Below, one piece after another: positions 1-8,555 of a stretch of DNA of 64,000 nt. The DNA comes from Roseateles_E sp005503085. GTDB lineage: Bacteria; Pseudomonadota; Gammaproteobacteria; Burkholderiales; Burkholderiaceae_C. A program made the translations under genes and the position numbers. Every line of letters starts with the position of its first letter. Positions within the stretch are counted from its first letter, which is position 1. The stretch spans positions 1 through 64,000 of the forward strand of contig NZ_JAQOWX010000007.1 in assembly GCF_028462495.1 (NCBI RefSeq). Direction: 5' to 3'. The notes beneath the pieces were generated by a model. That model did no database searches and was not told the origin of the DNA. It saw only the letters and a list, made by a program, of their open reading frames with translations.

Positions 1-2297
1 GCTGCGGCCGGTGCGCGGCCGGCGGCCGGGCGCTCATGGCGTGCGGCCGGGCGGTAGCTGTTGTCGGCCTTGGCGGCGCCACGGGGGGCCGGCGCGGCAT
101 CGAGCTTCATCGTCAGCGAGATGCGCTTGCGGGCCAGGTCGACCTCCAGCACCCTCACCTTCACGATGTCGCCGGTCTTGACGACCTCGCGCGCATCGCT
201 GACGAACTTGTTGGCCAGCTGGCTGACATGGACCAGGCCGTCCTGGTGCACGCCCAGGTCGATGAAGGCGCCAAACTGCGCGACATTGGACACCGTGCCC
301 TCCAGCACCATGCCTTCGGTCAGGTCCTTGATGTCCTCGACGCCGTCATTGAAGCGCGCCACCTTGAAGTCCGGGCGCGGGTCGCGGCCCGGCTTCTCCA
401 GCTCGGTCAGGATGTCCTTGACCGTGATCGCACCGAACTTGTCGTCGGCAAAGGCCTCGGGCTTCAGCGTGCGGATCACATCGCTCTTGCCCATGATGTC
501 GGCGACCGGCCGCTGCACCGCTGCCATGATCTTCTGCACCACCGGGTAGGTCTCTGGGTGCACGCCGGTCAGGTCCAGCGGGTTCTCGCCATCACGGATG
601 CGCAGGAAACCAGCCGACTGCTCGAAGGTCTTGGGACCCAGACCCGTCACGGCCAGCAGCTGCTGGCGATCCTTGAAAGCACCGTTGGCATCGCGCCAGC
701 GCACGATGGAAGCGGCCACCGTGCCCGACAGGCCCGAAACCCGCGCAAGCAGCGGCGCCGAAGCGGTGTTCAGATCCACGCCCACCGAGTTCACGCAGTC
801 CTCAACGACGGCGTCCAGGGTCTTGGCCAGCTCGCTCTGGTTGACATCGTGCTGGTACTGGCCGACGCCTATGCTCTTCGGATCGATCTTGACCAGCTCG
901 GCCAGCGGGTCCTGCAGGCGGCGCGCGATCGACACGGCGCCGCGCAGCGACACATCCAGATCCGGCAGCTCCTTGGAGGCGAACTCGGAGGCCGAGTAGA
1001 CCGAGGCGCCAGCCTCGCTGACGACCACCTTCTCGATGATGGTGCCGGGCGCAAGCTGCTGGATGCGCTTGATCAGGTCGGCGGCCAGTTTGTCGGTCTC
1101 GCGGCTGGCCGTGCCGTTGCCGATCGCGATCAGGTTGACGCCGTGCGTGGCCACCAGGCGACCCAGCGTGTGCAGCGAGCCCTCCCAGTCCTTGCGCGGC
1201 TCATGCGGGTAGACGGTATGTGTGTCCAGCACACGGCCGGTGTCCGACACCACCGCCACCTTGACGCCGGTGCGTATGCCCGGATCCAGCCCCATCACGA
1301 CGCGCTTGCCGGCCGGTGCGGCCAAGAGCAGATCGCGCAGGTTCTCGGCGAACACCTTGATCGCCACTTTCTCGGCCTCCTCGCGCAGGCGCGAGAACAG
1401 ATCGCGTTCCAGACTCATGCTGAGCTTGACCTTCCAGGTCCAGGCCACGGTCTTGCGGATCAGGGTGTCGCCGGCCCGGCCGGCGGGGCTCCAGCCCAGG
1501 TGGCGGGCGATGCGCCCCTCGGCCAAGCCGGGCTGGCCGGCCACGATCTCCTCGTCCAGCACCAGCTTGGCATCGAGAAACTCCTGCGTGCGGCCGCGAA
1601 ACACCGCCAGCGCACGGTGCGAGGGCACGGTACGGATGGGCTCGGCGTAGTCGAAATAGTCGCGGAACTTGGAGATGTCCGGGTTGTTCTCGTCCTTGCC
1701 GTCCATCAGCTTGGACTTGAACAGGCCCTCGGCCCACAACCATTCGCGCAGCTTGCCGATCAGCAAGGCGTCCTCGGCCCAGCGCTCGCTGAGCAGGTCG
1801 CGCACGCCGTCCAGCACGGCGAAAGCATCGGCAAAGCCCAGCTCTGCATTGATGAACGCAGCAGCCTCAGCCTGCGGATCCAGCGTCGGGTCGGCAAACA
1901 GCTTGTCGGCCAGCGGCTCCAGGCCGGCCTCGCGGGCGATCATGCCCTTGGTGCGGCGCTTTTGCTTGTAGGGCAGGTAGAGGTCTTCGAGCTCCTGCTT
2001 GGTCGGCACGGCCAGGATGGCGGCCTGCAGCTCCGGCGTCAGCTTGCCCTGCTCTTCGATGCTCTTGAGCACGGCGGCGCGGCGGTCCTCCAGCTCGCGC
2101 AGATAGCCCAGGCGCGACTCCAGCTCGCGCAGCTGGATGTCGTCCAGGCCGTCGGTGACTTCCTTGCGGTAGCGGGCGATGAAGGGCACGGTGGCGCCGC
2201 CATCGAGCAGCTCCACCGCCGCGTTGATCTGGGCCGGGCGAACCTTCAGTTCGGCGGCAATTTGAAGCAGGATCTTGTCCAAAACAGCGAAAGCCAA
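1..2297 (-). CDS. tex: Tex-family transcription accessory protein (C-terminus cut by window edge)
   Basis: RNA-binding protein of the Tex/Spt6-like family, thought to act with RNA polymerase in the cytoplasm. About 765 residues are visible and the 3' end lies beyond position 1. Seen in order: the Tex N-terminal helical region (GGATVPFIARYRKE near residue 35), the YqgF/RNase H-like domain (VVMGLDPGIRTG near residue 332), two helix-hairpin-helix regions (near 505 and 545) and an S1 RNA-binding domain (VLEGTVSNVAQFGAFIDLG near 665-685). The basic tail after S1 runs off the edge. No in-frame ATG or GTG lies near the conserved N-terminus; the best start is TTG at 2297, giving MAFAVLDK. Function is firm, start is tentative. 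It is monocistronic as far as can be seen. Confidence 0.93.
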   Translation of the reverse strand, partial: MAFAVLDKILLQIAAELKVRPAQINAAVELLDGGATVPFIARYRKEVTDGLDDIQLRELESRLGYLRELEDRRAAVLKSIEEQGKLTPELQAAILAVPTKQELEDLYLPYKQKRRTKGMIAREAGLEPLADKLFADPTLDPQAEAAAFINAELGFADAFAVLDGVRDLLSERWAEDALLIGKLREWLWAEGLFKSKLMDGKDENNPDISKFRDYFDYAEPIRTVPSHRALAVFRGRTQEFLDAKLVLDEEIVAGQPGLAEGRIARHLGWSPAGRAGDTLIRKTVAWTWKVKLSMSLERDLFSRLREEAEKVAIKVFAENLRDLLLAAPAGKRVVMGLDPGIRTGVKVAVVSDTGRVLDTHTVYPHEPRKDWEGSLHTLGRLVATHGVNLIAIGNGTASRETDKLAADLIKRIQQLAPGTIIEKVVVSEAGASVYSASEFASKELPDLDVSLRGAVSIARRLQDPLAELVKIDPKSIGVGQYQHDVNQSELAKTLDAVVEDCVNSVGVDLNTASAPLLARVSGLSGTVAASIVRWRDANGAFKDRQQLLAVTGLGPKTFEQSAGFLRIRDGENPLDLTGVHPETYPVVQKIMAAVQRPVADIMGKSDVIRTLKPEAFADDKFGAITVKDILTELEKPGRDPRPDFKVARFNDGVEDIKDLTEGMVLEGTVSNVAQFGAFIDLGVHQDGLVHVSQLANKFVSDAREVVKTGDIVKVRVLEVDLARKRISLTMKLDAAPAPRGAAKADNSYRPAARHERPAAGRAPAA

Positions 2298-2358
2298 GGC
2301 TAAATCTTGAAGCGCGCGAGTGTGCCACAGGGGTGGGGGCGGGGTCGGCACCCAGGGC

Positions 2359-3009
2359 TCAGGCGGCCAGCCAGCGCCGCTGGCCGGCGATGCGGCGCAG
2401 ATCGCTGAAGCGGGTCTCGCCCCGCTCGCGCAAGACCGGCCACAGCCGCAGCAGCAACTCGGCCGTGGCCAGGGTGTCGGCGGCCGCCTGATGGCGCTGT
2501 GCGCAGCGAATGCCGAAGTGCGCCATCCACTCGTCCAGCGAGCGCCGCCGCCCCTGGGCATGCAGCACGGCGGCCACCGGCTCCAGATCCAGCCAGCGGT
2601 TGGACAGGCGGTGGCCCAGCAGCCGGCCCATCTCGCGCTGGATCATGCCCTCGTCAAACGCTGCATGGAAGGCCAGCAGCGGCGCCGCGCCGACCCACTG
2701 CTCAAAGGCCCGCAGCGCCGTCGCCGGCTCGACGCCGCTGCGCTGGGCCGCCAGGCCGATGCCGTGCAGCAGGATATTGGCCTTGTAGTCGGCCGGCACG
2801 GGCCGGGCCTCGTCCTGGCGCAGCAGGATCTCGAAACTATCTCCCAGCAGGATGCGGGGCTCGGGCCTGAGCTCCACCGCGATGGCCGCGATCGCCAGCA
2901 GCCGGTCGCGTTCCAGGTCCAGCCCGGTGGTCTCGACATCGAGCACCACCCAGCGCTGCTGTGCATCGACGCTGCCGCGGCCTGTCAGGCGCTGCCACCA
3001 GCCGCTCAT
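2359..3009 (-). CDS. DEDDh 3'-5' exonuclease, DnaQ/epsilon-like
   Basis: 216-residue 3'-5' exonuclease of the DnaQ fold. All three Exo motifs are visible: Exo I D24-V-E26-T-T-G, Exo II HAAFDEG (near 114) and Exo III H173-x4-D178, so the DEDDh metal site looks intact. It is shorter than replicative DnaQ and lacks its polymerase-binding tail, so a stand-alone nuclease is likelier than the Pol III proofreading subunit. The start codon overlaps the stop of the upstream cNMP/CBS/DUF294 gene by 4 bp (ATGA), so the two are probably translationally coupled. This pairing is common in Burkholderiales next to a DUF4212 symporter (general knowledge). The DNA or RNA substrate is unknown. Confidence 0.88.
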   Translation of the reverse strand: MSGWWQRLTGRGSVDAQQRWVVLDVETTGLDLERDRLLAIAAIAVELRPEPRILLGDSFEILLRQDEARPVPADYKANILLHGIGLAAQRSGVEPATALRAFEQWVGAAPLLAFHAAFDEGMIQREMGRLLGHRLSNRWLDLEPVAAVLHAQGRRRSLDEWMAHFGIRCAQRHQAAADTLATAELLLRLWPVLRERGETRFSDLRRIAGQRRWLAA

Positions 3010-4913
3010 CGCAGATAGTCCAGTTCCAGGCGCTGCTGCAGACGACGCGCCACCTTGTAGCTCTCCTTGAGCACACGGCGGTCGATGTCATTGAGTTCGT
3101 CCAGCGCGATCCAGTTGGGGTGGGTGGTATTGCCCTCCATCTGCACCCGCAGCCTGAGCATCTGCAGGAACTCGAAGGCGCCGATCCAGCCCTCGCGCTC
3201 GTGCGCAGGCGCCTGCAGCACCCGTCCCAGGGCCTCGAAACGGGCCCGGGTGCCGGTTTCGGCCACGCCATGGGCCAGCGCGTAGAGCCGGGCCACATCG
3301 ACAAACAGGGCCGTGCCGCCGAGCTTCAGGTCCACACCCTCGCGGCCACCGATCTGCTGGGCCTCGACGGCACCCAGCCAGTTCAGCGGGGTGCGGTTGC
3401 GCAGCGCGTTCTCGGCCATCTGGCGCATGAAGCGCGGCAGCCGCGCCGCATGGTCGCTGACCAGGGCGCGCAGCGGCCGCGCCAGCCTGGCCTCGCCCCA
3501 GATCGGCCGGAAGTCGAAATAGATGCTGGCCTTCAGCAAATCCTCCGGCGCGCCGTGCTCCATCCAGGCGCTGAAGGCTTCCAGCCACTCCTGCTGGCTC
3601 AGGCAACAGGCCGGGTTGCTGGCCATCACCTGGCCCTTGCACAGCGGGTAGCCGCAGGCATCGAGAGCCTCGTTGGCCGCCCGCGCAAACGCCAGCCAGC
3701 GCGGCCGGTCGGCGGCAGGGTCGCTGCTCTCGAATATCAGGCCGTTGTCCTGGTCGGTGGCAATGGTCTGCTCGCCGCGCCCCTCGGAGCCAAAGGCCAG
3801 CCAGCAGGCACGGCCCATGTCCAGCCCATGGGCTTCGGCCAGCAGCTGCAGCAGGCGCTGGGTCAGCACATCGTTGAGATGGGAGATCAGCTCGGTCAGC
3901 TGCCGCGCGGCCACGCCCTGGCCGAGCAGGTTGCGGGCAAAGCGGCGGATGTCCTGGGCCACCACGCGCAGCGTGTCCACATCCTGGGCATTGCGTATCG
4001 CGGTGCTGACCTGCTTGAGCGACAGGCGCTGCATCGCGAACAGATCGCGCTCCGAGACGATGCCCACGACCGCCCCTCCCTCGCCGAGCACCGGCACATG
4101 GCGCAGGCCGTGGCGCGACATCAGCAGCGCCGCGTCCTGGGCCGTGTCATCGCCGCGCAGGCACAGCACCGGCGTACTCATGACTTCCGAAATCGGCCGG
4201 CTCAGCGGCAACTGCGGCAGGGTGATGCGCGCCAGCACATCGTGGCGGGTCAGGATGCCCAGCGGCGCGCCGGCGGCGTCCAGCACCAGCACCGAGCCGA
4301 TGTGTTGCTGGTGCATCAGCAAGAGGGCCTGCGCCAGCGGGGTCTCGGGCGCGACGCCGGTCGGTGATTTGCGGGCCAGCTGGGCCAGCGGCGTCTCCAT
4401 CGACTGCTCGGACAGGGTCTGCGAGGAGTAGGCCACCTGCAGCGCACGGCGCGATAGCGCCAGAAACTGCGCGACGCGGCGGTTCAGGAAATCGGCAAAA
4501 GGCGCGCTCACCCGGGCCAGTCCATGCACTTCGGCCGCCGGCAGCAGCAGGCAGAAGGTATCGCCCTGCGAGGTGTAGGTGGCGGTGACGGCGCGCGCGC
4601 CCATCAGCGCGCCGACCGGGACGAAATCGCCCGGTTCGAAATGAAAGCCGCCGGTGGCCTCGGCCATGCCGCGCTGGGCCGTCACCGCTCCCTGGCGCAC
4701 GAACAGCAGATGCTCGACCGGCCCCTGCTCCGGCGCCAACAGCAGCTCGCCCGGGCCGTAATAGGCCTGGCTGGCGGCGGCCAGAAAGCGTTCCACATGG
4801 GTGGCCTGCATCTGCGCGAATGGGGCATGCGCGCACAGCTCGCTGCGCAGATGTCCCAGCAGGCTGGCGGACGGCGTGGCATGAGGTGGATCGCTCATGG
4901 GGTGATCATTCAT
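3006..4913 (-). CDS. cNMP-binding/CBS-pair/DUF294 nucleotidyltransferase-like signalling protein
   Basis: 635-residue cytoplasmic multidomain protein. An N-terminal cyclic-nucleotide-binding-like barrel (about 25-140) is followed by two CBS motifs (about 165-290), a DUF294 nucleotidyltransferase-like domain with a GSEGRGEQ...TDQDN motif (about 370-395, the GS...DxD signature of GlnD/GlnE-type enzymes) and a DUF294 C-terminal helical domain. The family often sits beside acetate/solute symporters and is suspected of sensing nucleotides and regulating them. Its substrate is unknown. The ATG at 4913 lies one base from the T-tract of the terminator after the symporter gene; a second in-frame ATG is at 4898. 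It overlaps the exonuclease gene by 4 bp. Confidence 0.85.
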   Translation of the reverse strand: MNDHPMSDPPHATPSASLLGHLRSELCAHAPFAQMQATHVERFLAAASQAYYGPGELLLAPEQGPVEHLLFVRQGAVTAQRGMAEATGGFHFEPGDFVPVGALMGARAVTATYTSQGDTFCLLLPAAEVHGLARVSAPFADFLNRRVAQFLALSRRALQVAYSSQTLSEQSMETPLAQLARKSPTGVAPETPLAQALLLMHQQHIGSVLVLDAAGAPLGILTRHDVLARITLPQLPLSRPISEVMSTPVLCLRGDDTAQDAALLMSRHGLRHVPVLGEGGAVVGIVSERDLFAMQRLSLKQVSTAIRNAQDVDTLRVVAQDIRRFARNLLGQGVAARQLTELISHLNDVLTQRLLQLLAEAHGLDMGRACWLAFGSEGRGEQTIATDQDNGLIFESSDPAADRPRWLAFARAANEALDACGYPLCKGQVMASNPACCLSQQEWLEAFSAWMEHGAPEDLLKASIYFDFRPIWGEARLARPLRALVSDHAARLPRFMRQMAENALRNRTPLNWLGAVEAQQIGGREGVDLKLGGTALFVDVARLYALAHGVAETGTRARFEALGRVLQAPAHEREGWIGAFEFLQMLRLRVQMEGNTTHPNWIALDELNDIDRRVLKESYKVARRLQQRLELDYLR

Positions 4914-4942
4914 GAAAAAAGCCCCGCAGCAAGCTGCGGGGC
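4914..4942 (-). terminator. Intrinsic terminator after the symporter gene
   Basis: On the minus strand GCCCCGCAG/CTGCGGGGC form a perfect 9-bp stem with a 4-base loop (4921-4942), followed by six T (4915-4920). It lies about 30 bp after the symporter stop and ends one base before the start codon of the next gene. Confidence 0.85.
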
Positions 4943-4973
4943 CGATTCAGATCAAGACTTGATCAAAGAAGCA

Positions 4974-7100
4974 TCAGGCCTGGCCCAGACGCAGGTCCGG
5001 ATAGCGCACATGCTCGACCAGTTCCTGCGTGTCCTTGCTCGGCGCCGGCGTGATCAGGCTGACGATGATGATCACCGCAAAGCCCAGCGGCACACCGAAC
5101 AGGCCGGCCGAGATCGGCAGGATCCCCCACCACAGCTCGATCGGCGAGGTCACGCCGAACACGCCGCGCAGCCAGGGCTGGGTCGTCCCCATGTAGTAGA
5201 AGGTGATGCCCAGACCGGCCGCGATGCCCAGCGACGCACCCCATTTGTTGGCGCGCTTCCAGAACACCCCCAGCACCAGGGCCGGGAAGAAGGCAGCGGC
5301 CGCGAACGAGAACGCAGCGGAGACCAGGAACAGGATGTCGGCCGGCTTCTGCGCCGCGACATAAGCCGCAGCCAGCGCCACCACCAGCAGCAGCACCTTG
5401 GAGATGGTGACGCGGCGGGCGGTCGAGGCGTTCGGGTCGATCATCTTGTAGTAGACATCGTGGCTCAGCGCGTTGGCGATGGTCAGCAGCAGACCGTCGG
5501 CGGTGGACAGCGCCGCCGCCAGACCGCCGGCCGCGACCATGCCCGAGATCACATAGGGCAGGCCACCGATCTCCGGCGTGGCCAGCACGATGATGTCGCC
5601 GCCGATCCTCATCTCGCCGAGCTGGAAGATGCCGTCCTTGTTGATATCGGCCACCGCCAACAGGGCCGGGTCGACCTTGGCCCAGTTGTTGATCCAGGCC
5701 GGCAACTGATCAAACGGCGTGCCCACCAGCACGGTGAAGACCTCGTACTTGACCAGCACGGCCAGGGCCGGCGCGGTGAAGTAGAGCAGGAAGATGAAGA
5801 ACAGGCTCCAGGTCACCGACTCGCGCGCCTCCTTGACCGAGGGCGTGGTGTAGTAGCGCATCAGGATGTGCGGCAGCGCGGCCGTCCCCACCATCAGGCA
5901 GAACACCAGGGCCAGGAAGTTGCGGCGCGATTCGTCGAAGGTCTTCTTCGCCTTCTCGTCGCCATTCGGATCGCCGGCAAACTGCTGGCCGTGGGTCGGC
6001 ATGCCGGCCAGCGGCTTGGCGCGCGCCTCGTTGGCGGTCTTGCCGGCCGTCCAGGCCTTCTTGGCGTCGGCCTCGTTGGCCGGCACGGCCGCCAACGCCT
6101 TTTGCGCCGCCTCGACCTCGGCCGCCGGGGCATTGGCCGCCTTCAGCGCGGCCAGCTTGCTCTCGGCCGCGGCCTTGTCGGCGGCCATCGCGGCCGGCAC
6201 ATCCTTGAGCTTGGCATCGAACTCGGCCGCGCGGGCCTTGAAGATCTCGATGACCTCCTGCTCCTTCGGATCGGCCTTGATCTTCTTCTCGGCCTCGCTG
6301 ACCTTCTGCAGCTGGTAGCCGTAGATGGCCTGCGGCACCGGGATATTGGTCTGCTTGACCGACAGCCAGATCACCGGGATCAGGTAGGCAATGATCAGGA
6401 TGATGTACTGGGCCACCTGGGTCCAGGTGACGGCGCGCATGCCGCCCAGGAAGGAGCAGACCAGGATGCCGGCCAGGCCGACGAAGACCCCGATCTCGAA
6501 GGCCAGACCCGAGAGCCGCGCGGTGATCAGGCCCACGCCGTAGATCTGCGCCACCACATAGGTGAAGGAGCACAGGATCGCCGCCGCCACACCCAGGATG
6601 CGCGGCAGATTGCCCTCATAGCGCGCGCCCAGGAAGTCGGGAATCGTGAACTGGCCGAACTTGCGCAGATAGGGCGCCAGGAACAGCGCCACCAGGCAGT
6701 AGCCGCCGGTCCAGCCCATGATGAAGGCCAGGCCGCCGTAGCCGGTCAGGTACAGCGTGCCGGCCATGCCGATGAAGGACGCGGCGCTCATCCAGTCGGC
6801 GCCGGTGGCCATGCCGTTGTAGATCGCCGGCACACGCCGGCCGGCGACGTAGTACTCGCTGGCATCCGAGGTGCGGCTCATGAAGCCGATGCCCGCATAC
6901 AGCAGCACCGTCGCGATCAGGAAGATGAAACCGATGTACTGGCGCGGCAGGCCCATCTGCTCCAGGATCGCCAGCGCGATGATGAAGACGATGAAGCCGC
7001 CCGTGTACCAGGTGTAGACCTTGTTGAGCTGCTTTTTGAAAGCAGCGTTGGAATTGGCACTGAAGGTGCCGCCTGCGCTTGAGGGTGTTGAGCCTGCCAT
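4974..7100 (-). CDS. Sodium:solute symporter, VC_2705 subfamily (acetate/organic acid type)
   Basis: Inner-membrane Na+-coupled symporter of the SSS family, 708 residues, with about 13 hydrophobic segments. The subfamily is tied to acetate, propionate or other small organic acids; the substrate is not proven here. Two oddities are visible. A hydrophilic Ala/Lys/Glu-rich insert of roughly 100 residues (about 270-370) lies between membrane helices and has coiled-coil character. A later loop holds an EF-hand-like sequence, D485-I-N-K-D-G-I-F-Q-L-G-E496. Start chosen at ATG 7100, one base after the TGA of the DUF4212 gene; an ATG at 7118 would overlap that gene. The pair forms one operon. Confidence 0.9.
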   Translation of the reverse strand: MAGSTPSSAGGTFSANSNAAFKKQLNKVYTWYTGGFIVFIIALAILEQMGLPRQYIGFIFLIATVLLYAGIGFMSRTSDASEYYVAGRRVPAIYNGMATGADWMSAASFIGMAGTLYLTGYGGLAFIMGWTGGYCLVALFLAPYLRKFGQFTIPDFLGARYEGNLPRILGVAAAILCSFTYVVAQIYGVGLITARLSGLAFEIGVFVGLAGILVCSFLGGMRAVTWTQVAQYIILIIAYLIPVIWLSVKQTNIPVPQAIYGYQLQKVSEAEKKIKADPKEQEVIEIFKARAAEFDAKLKDVPAAMAADKAAAESKLAALKAANAPAAEVEAAQKALAAVPANEADAKKAWTAGKTANEARAKPLAGMPTHGQQFAGDPNGDEKAKKTFDESRRNFLALVFCLMVGTAALPHILMRYYTTPSVKEARESVTWSLFFIFLLYFTAPALAVLVKYEVFTVLVGTPFDQLPAWINNWAKVDPALLAVADINKDGIFQLGEMRIGGDIIVLATPEIGGLPYVISGMVAAGGLAAALSTADGLLLTIANALSHDVYYKMIDPNASTARRVTISKVLLLVVALAAAYVAAQKPADILFLVSAAFSFAAAAFFPALVLGVFWKRANKWGASLGIAAGLGITFYYMGTTQPWLRGVFGVTSPIELWWGILPISAGLFGVPLGFAVIIIVSLITPAPSKDTQELVEHVRYPDLRLGQA

Positions 7101-7101
7101 G

Positions 7102-7359
7102 TCATTCGTCCTCGGCAACGCCGTGTTCCTGGTCCAGCCGGTTCATAGTCCGCGCGTAGTACCAGATGATCAGGCAGTAGACGATCAGCGCGCCCTGGGA
7201 TGCGACCCAGAAGCTGAACGGCCAGCCAAAAAAGGTGAAGTTCAGTTCGCGGGCGTAAAAGCCCACGACGAAGGTCACCACGAACCAGATCGCCAGCAGA
7301 ACCCCGGTGATGCGCAGGTTCTTTCGCCAGTACTGGTGATGTCTTTCGGATAACTGCAT
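7102..7359 (-). CDS. DUF4212 small subunit of the symporter
   Basis: 85-residue membrane protein with two predicted transmembrane helices (IWFVVTFVVGFY and ALIVYCLIIWYY) and the family start MQLSERHHQYWRKN. DUF4212 proteins are almost always encoded just before VC_2705-type symporters and are regarded as a small subunit. The start at 7359 is preferred over an in-frame ATG at 7374 because it matches the family and has a GGAGA sequence at suitable spacing. The stop is followed after one base by the symporter ATG. Confidence 0.9.
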   Translation of the reverse strand: MQLSERHHQYWRKNLRITGVLLAIWFVVTFVVGFYARELNFTFFGWPFSFWVASQGALIVYCLIIWYYARTMNRLDQEHGVAEDE

Positions 7360-7467
7360 CGCTGTCGTCTCCATCGCGTTGTAAGCAAGGCCGACCCGCC
7401 TGGCGGCGGTCCGGGCACCGATGCGTCCCCCTGCGCCAACAGCGCGCAGCCTGCGTGGGAACGCCCG

Positions 7468-8058
7468 TCAGGCGAGCAGGCCGGTCTCGCGCTCCAGTTG
7501 CGCGGCGACCTTGGGCTCGAAGCCCTTGAGGTGGGCGATGATGCGCCGTGCCTCGTCGGGCTCCTGACGGTCCACATGCACCCGGGCCAGCTGATACCAG
7601 CCGTAAGGGCTCATGGGTTGCAGTTCGGTGTTGCGCTTGAGGGCAGCGAGCGCCTCCTCGAAGCGTTGCATGCGTATCAGGCACAGGCCCAGGCCGTACC
7701 AGGCTCGGTCCAGCTTGGTATCCAGCGCCACGGCCTGGCGGAAGGCGGCCTCGGCCTCTTCCAGCCGGCTCTCGGCCTCCAGCAGATAGGCCAGGTTGAA
7801 CCAGTCGCCGGCGCTGCGCTGCGGCGCTGCCGCCACCAGGGCCTGCAGATCGGCAATCGCCGCGCCGCGCGCGCCGCGCTGCGAGCGCAGATGGGCACGG
7901 CTGGCCAGGGCGTAGCTGTCCTGCGGCCAGCGCCGCAGCATCTCGTCAAAGATCCGCTCGGCCTGCTCACGGCGACCGAACACCAGGGCGGTGATGGCGC
8001 GCAGCTTCAGCAGGCGATAGGGCCAGGTCTTGCCGGATTGCTGGGTGTTCACTGACAT
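7468..8058 (-). CDS. Tetratricopeptide repeat protein
   Basis: 196-residue soluble protein made almost wholly of TPR helices; about four repeats are readable (for example ERIFDEMLRRWPQDSYALAS, LEEAEAAFRQAVALDTKLD and FEEALAALKRNTELQPMSP). TPRs mediate protein contacts; no partner can be named. The start is ATG 8058 (MSVNTQQSGK), which overlaps the end of the YggT-like membrane gene by 10 bp, suggesting co-translation. A longer reading frame upstream is out-of-frame shadow of that gene. No signal peptide is seen. Confidence 0.8.
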   Translation of the reverse strand: MSVNTQQSGKTWPYRLLKLRAITALVFGRREQAERIFDEMLRRWPQDSYALASRAHLRSQRGARGAAIADLQALVAAAPQRSAGDWFNLAYLLEAESRLEEAEAAFRQAVALDTKLDRAWYGLGLCLIRMQRFEEALAALKRNTELQPMSPYGWYQLARVHVDRQEPDEARRIIAHLKGFEPKVAAQLERETGLLA

Positions 8059-8345
8059 TGCGCCACTCCGATCTGCAGGCAGAGATTGATCTTGACCACC
8101 GTCACCACCAGCCACAGGCTCAGCATCAGCAGGAAGGCGGCCAGCGGGATGTGGCGGTCCAGCACGACGCGCGGGCTGATCGCCCGGGTCAGCTTCACAA
8201 AGGGCTGGGTCAGCACCTGCAGCAGGCGGTAGAAGAAATTGCCTTCGCGCTTCTGGCCGGCCAGCAGGCCTAGCAGCCATTGACCGGCCATTGCCAGCAA
8301 GGCGATCTCGGCGATCAGCTTTAAGGATGATGTCAGCAAAAGCAT
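8049..8345 (-). CDS. YggT-like small membrane protein
   Basis: 98-residue protein with two hydrophobic segments (about 1-30 and 68-92) flanking a linker with a YRLLQVLTQPFVKLTR motif and a conserved-looking IPLAAFLLM segment, resembling the YggT family of inner-membrane proteins. Function is unknown; YggT members have been linked to osmotic or K+ phenotypes and to cell division. The ATG at 8345 gives a membrane-compatible N-terminus, and longer versions add unlikely sequence. It is divergent from prfB and overlaps the TPR gene. Confidence 0.6.
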   Translation of the reverse strand: MLLLTSSLKLIAEIALLAMAGQWLLGLLAGQKREGNFFYRLLQVLTQPFVKLTRAISPRVVLDRHIPLAAFLLMLSLWLVVTVVKINLCLQIGVAQCQ

Positions 8346-8555
8346 AGTGGGTCTCGCGGGCGCTGACCGCACTGTGCGACCGCAGCGCTTACAGATTTCT
8401 GACAAACACGCCCCACCCTGGGGCAGCCCCACTATCGATAACCCTCAAAGCCATGGCGGCGGCCTCGGCACACAGGGAAATCCCGCCCGGGTCGGCCATG
8501 TAAAAATAGCGCGCGTGCGAGCGCTCCCGCGCCGGCAACCCAACCACGGAATCCC

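Noticed and set aside
36..2303. 755-codon open frame on the plus strand
   Set aside because: Antisense shadow of tex in high-GC DNA; no domain and no ribosome site.
4524..7082. 852-codon open frame on the plus strand
   Set aside because: Shadow of the symporter gene, rich in Arg/His/Gln as antisense GC-rich frames are.
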